Shown here in pieces: positions 5,821 through 6,741 of a stretch of DNA of 6,741 bases. Source of the stretch: ZLKRG46 sp032117915 (lineage in GTDB: Bacteria; Bacteroidota; Ignavibacteria; Kapaibacteriales; Kapaibacteriaceae). Under the pieces are notes generated by a model. The model was not told the DNA's origin and did no database searches. It was given only the letters and a program-made list of their open reading frames with translations. Location of the stretch: assembly GCA_032117915.1 (NCBI GenBank), contig JAULYI010000182.1, forward strand, positions 1 to 6,741, given 5' to 3'. Within the stretch, counting starts at the first letter, position 1. Each line of letters starts with the position of its first letter. A program made the position numbers and the translations under genes.

Positions 5821-6741
5821 CACAACGCTCACTGATCATTCCGCTCATCATTGTCACGGCCCTTTCGCTGGGCTCGTGCACATGGTACAGCAACCGGATG
5901 GCGTACTTCAACACGTACTACAACATCGGTCGTATCATGTCGGAAGCCGAGGATCAGTTTGTCTTTCATGACGAGGGTAAGCGCACGAAACCCCGCGTTC
6001 TGGTTCCCGGGTCAGATGAGTTCACGCAGAACGCAGAGACTGCGCCTGGTAACACGATGAACTTCCTGCAGGCCTTCGTCATCGAGCGCGCCAAGCTGCA
6101 ACCTGTCCAGACAAAAGTCGATAGTGTGCTGATAAAAGGCTCGAAGATCCTTGCCAACCATGGGCAGAGCGAATACGTCGAAGGCACGTTGTTCAACATG
6201 TCCAAGGCATACTTCTTCCGCAGCGAATGGGTGGCATCGCAACAGAAGTGCGTCGAAATGGTCGAGAAGTTCCCCGAAGGCGAATACTCGCCGGACGGCC
6301 ACCTGCTGCTGGCGAAAAACTATCTGCTTCAGCGCAAGATCTCGCAAGGCGAGGTAGCGCTGTCGAAGTGCATTGACGTTGCCTGGTATAAGGAGCGCTA
6401 TGACATCCTCTCGGAGGCCTACCGTATACAGGCGGAAATGGCCATTGAGGCCGGTGATCTGAACAAGGCCGTTCAGCCGTATAAGCAAGCCGTTGCGCAG
6501 AGCGAAGACGGAGAGCAGCGTGCGAAGTGGCAGGTTGACGTTGCAAGTATCTACTACCGTGCCGGCAAGTTCGACCTTGCCGAAAAGGCCTTCAGCGAAG
6601 TGTTCGAGTACACTCCTGATGCCGTGGCAACCTTCGAGGCCAAGCTGTATCGAGCTGCATCGCTCACGCAACTCAAGCGGTATGACGAGGCGAAAGAGAT
6701 CCTGGATGACATGGAGGACAACCGTAGCTACGAAGAATGGA
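5817..6741 (+). CDS. TPR-repeat lipoprotein, 3'-partial
   Basis: The frame is open for 308 codons to the window edge, so the C-terminus is missing. MTQRSLIIPLIIVTALSLGSC is a lipoprotein signal peptide: a basic start, a hydrophobic core and the lipobox LGSC, with acylated Cys21. The mature protein begins TWYSNRMAYFNTYYNIGRIMSEAEDQF, an aromatic-rich segment. From about residue 119 on, helical pairs with TPR character follow: about 119-152, 157-185, 196-230, 235-268 (AKWQVDVASIYYRAGKFDLAEKAFSEVFEYTP) and 271-303. TPR lipoproteins act as protein-binding scaffolds on the periplasmic face of the membrane. BamD-like assembly factors are one such type. SprE/PorW-type secretion lipoproteins of Bacteroidota also have an aromatic, Asn-rich N-terminus after the Cys, but membership in either group is only a guess. 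It is the last visible gene of the likely operon. Confidence 0.88.
   Translation, partial: MTQRSLIIPLIIVTALSLGSCTWYSNRMAYFNTYYNIGRIMSEAEDQFVFHDEGKRTKPRVLVPGSDEFTQNAETAPGNTMNFLQAFVIERAKLQPVQTKVDSVLIKGSKILANHGQSEYVEGTLFNMSKAYFFRSEWVASQQKCVEMVEKFPEGEYSPDGHLLLAKNYLLQRKISQGEVALSKCIDVAWYKERYDILSEAYRIQAEMAIEAGDLNKAVQPYKQAVAQSEDGEQRAKWQVDVASIYYRAGKFDLAEKAFSEVFEYTPDAVATFEAKLYRAASLTQLKRYDEAKEILDDMEDNRSYEEW

Overview
The window is a stretch of bacterial chromosome, dense with genes and moderately GC-rich by eye. Five genes lie on the + strand, none on the - strand. There are no RNA genes, insertion sequences or CRISPR arrays. The gene set suggests a member of the Bacteroidota/Chlorobi/Ignavibacteria/Kapabacteria (FCB) group. 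It includes an RluB-type pseudouridine synthase with a long basic N-terminal extension, a 'BatA-type' N-terminus fused to a von Willebrand A domain, an M61 aminopeptidase with a PDZ domain, and a TPR lipoprotein with an N-terminal YFNTYYN motif. The lineage is an inference from these protein types, not something the sequence proves.

Layout. Positions 1-163 hold a tandem array of a 36-bp unit: four identical copies plus an identical 19-bp partial copy. The array touches the left edge, so its true size is unknown. Its reading frame is open and continuous with the pseudouridine synthase that follows (to 966). There is no in-frame ATG, GTG or TTG before 265, so that gene most likely begins outside the window and carries a repeat-encoded extension. 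Next come a 701-aa membrane-anchored BatA/VWA/glutaminase-fold protein (963-3068), a 300-aa coiled-coil protein with a central HPD J-domain-like segment (3077-3979), a 614-aa M61 metallopeptidase (3976-5820), and a TPR lipoprotein cut by the right edge (5817-6741).

The genes are packed as one probable transcription unit. Three of the four junctions are 4-bp ATGA start/stop overlaps and the fourth is an 8-bp gap. No promoter or terminator is visible between them. No single pathway is evident. The set mixes ribosome modification (RluB), a possible envelope assembly or scaffold protein (BatA/VWA), a possible Hsp70 co-chaperone (J-like), a protease/aminopeptidase (M61) and an envelope TPR scaffold. 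A shared role in protein quality control or envelope biogenesis is conceivable but not shown.

The most unusual item is the in-frame array of hairpin-forming 36-bp repeats at the 5' side of the rluB-like gene. I found no convincing new defence, mobile or RNA-guided system.
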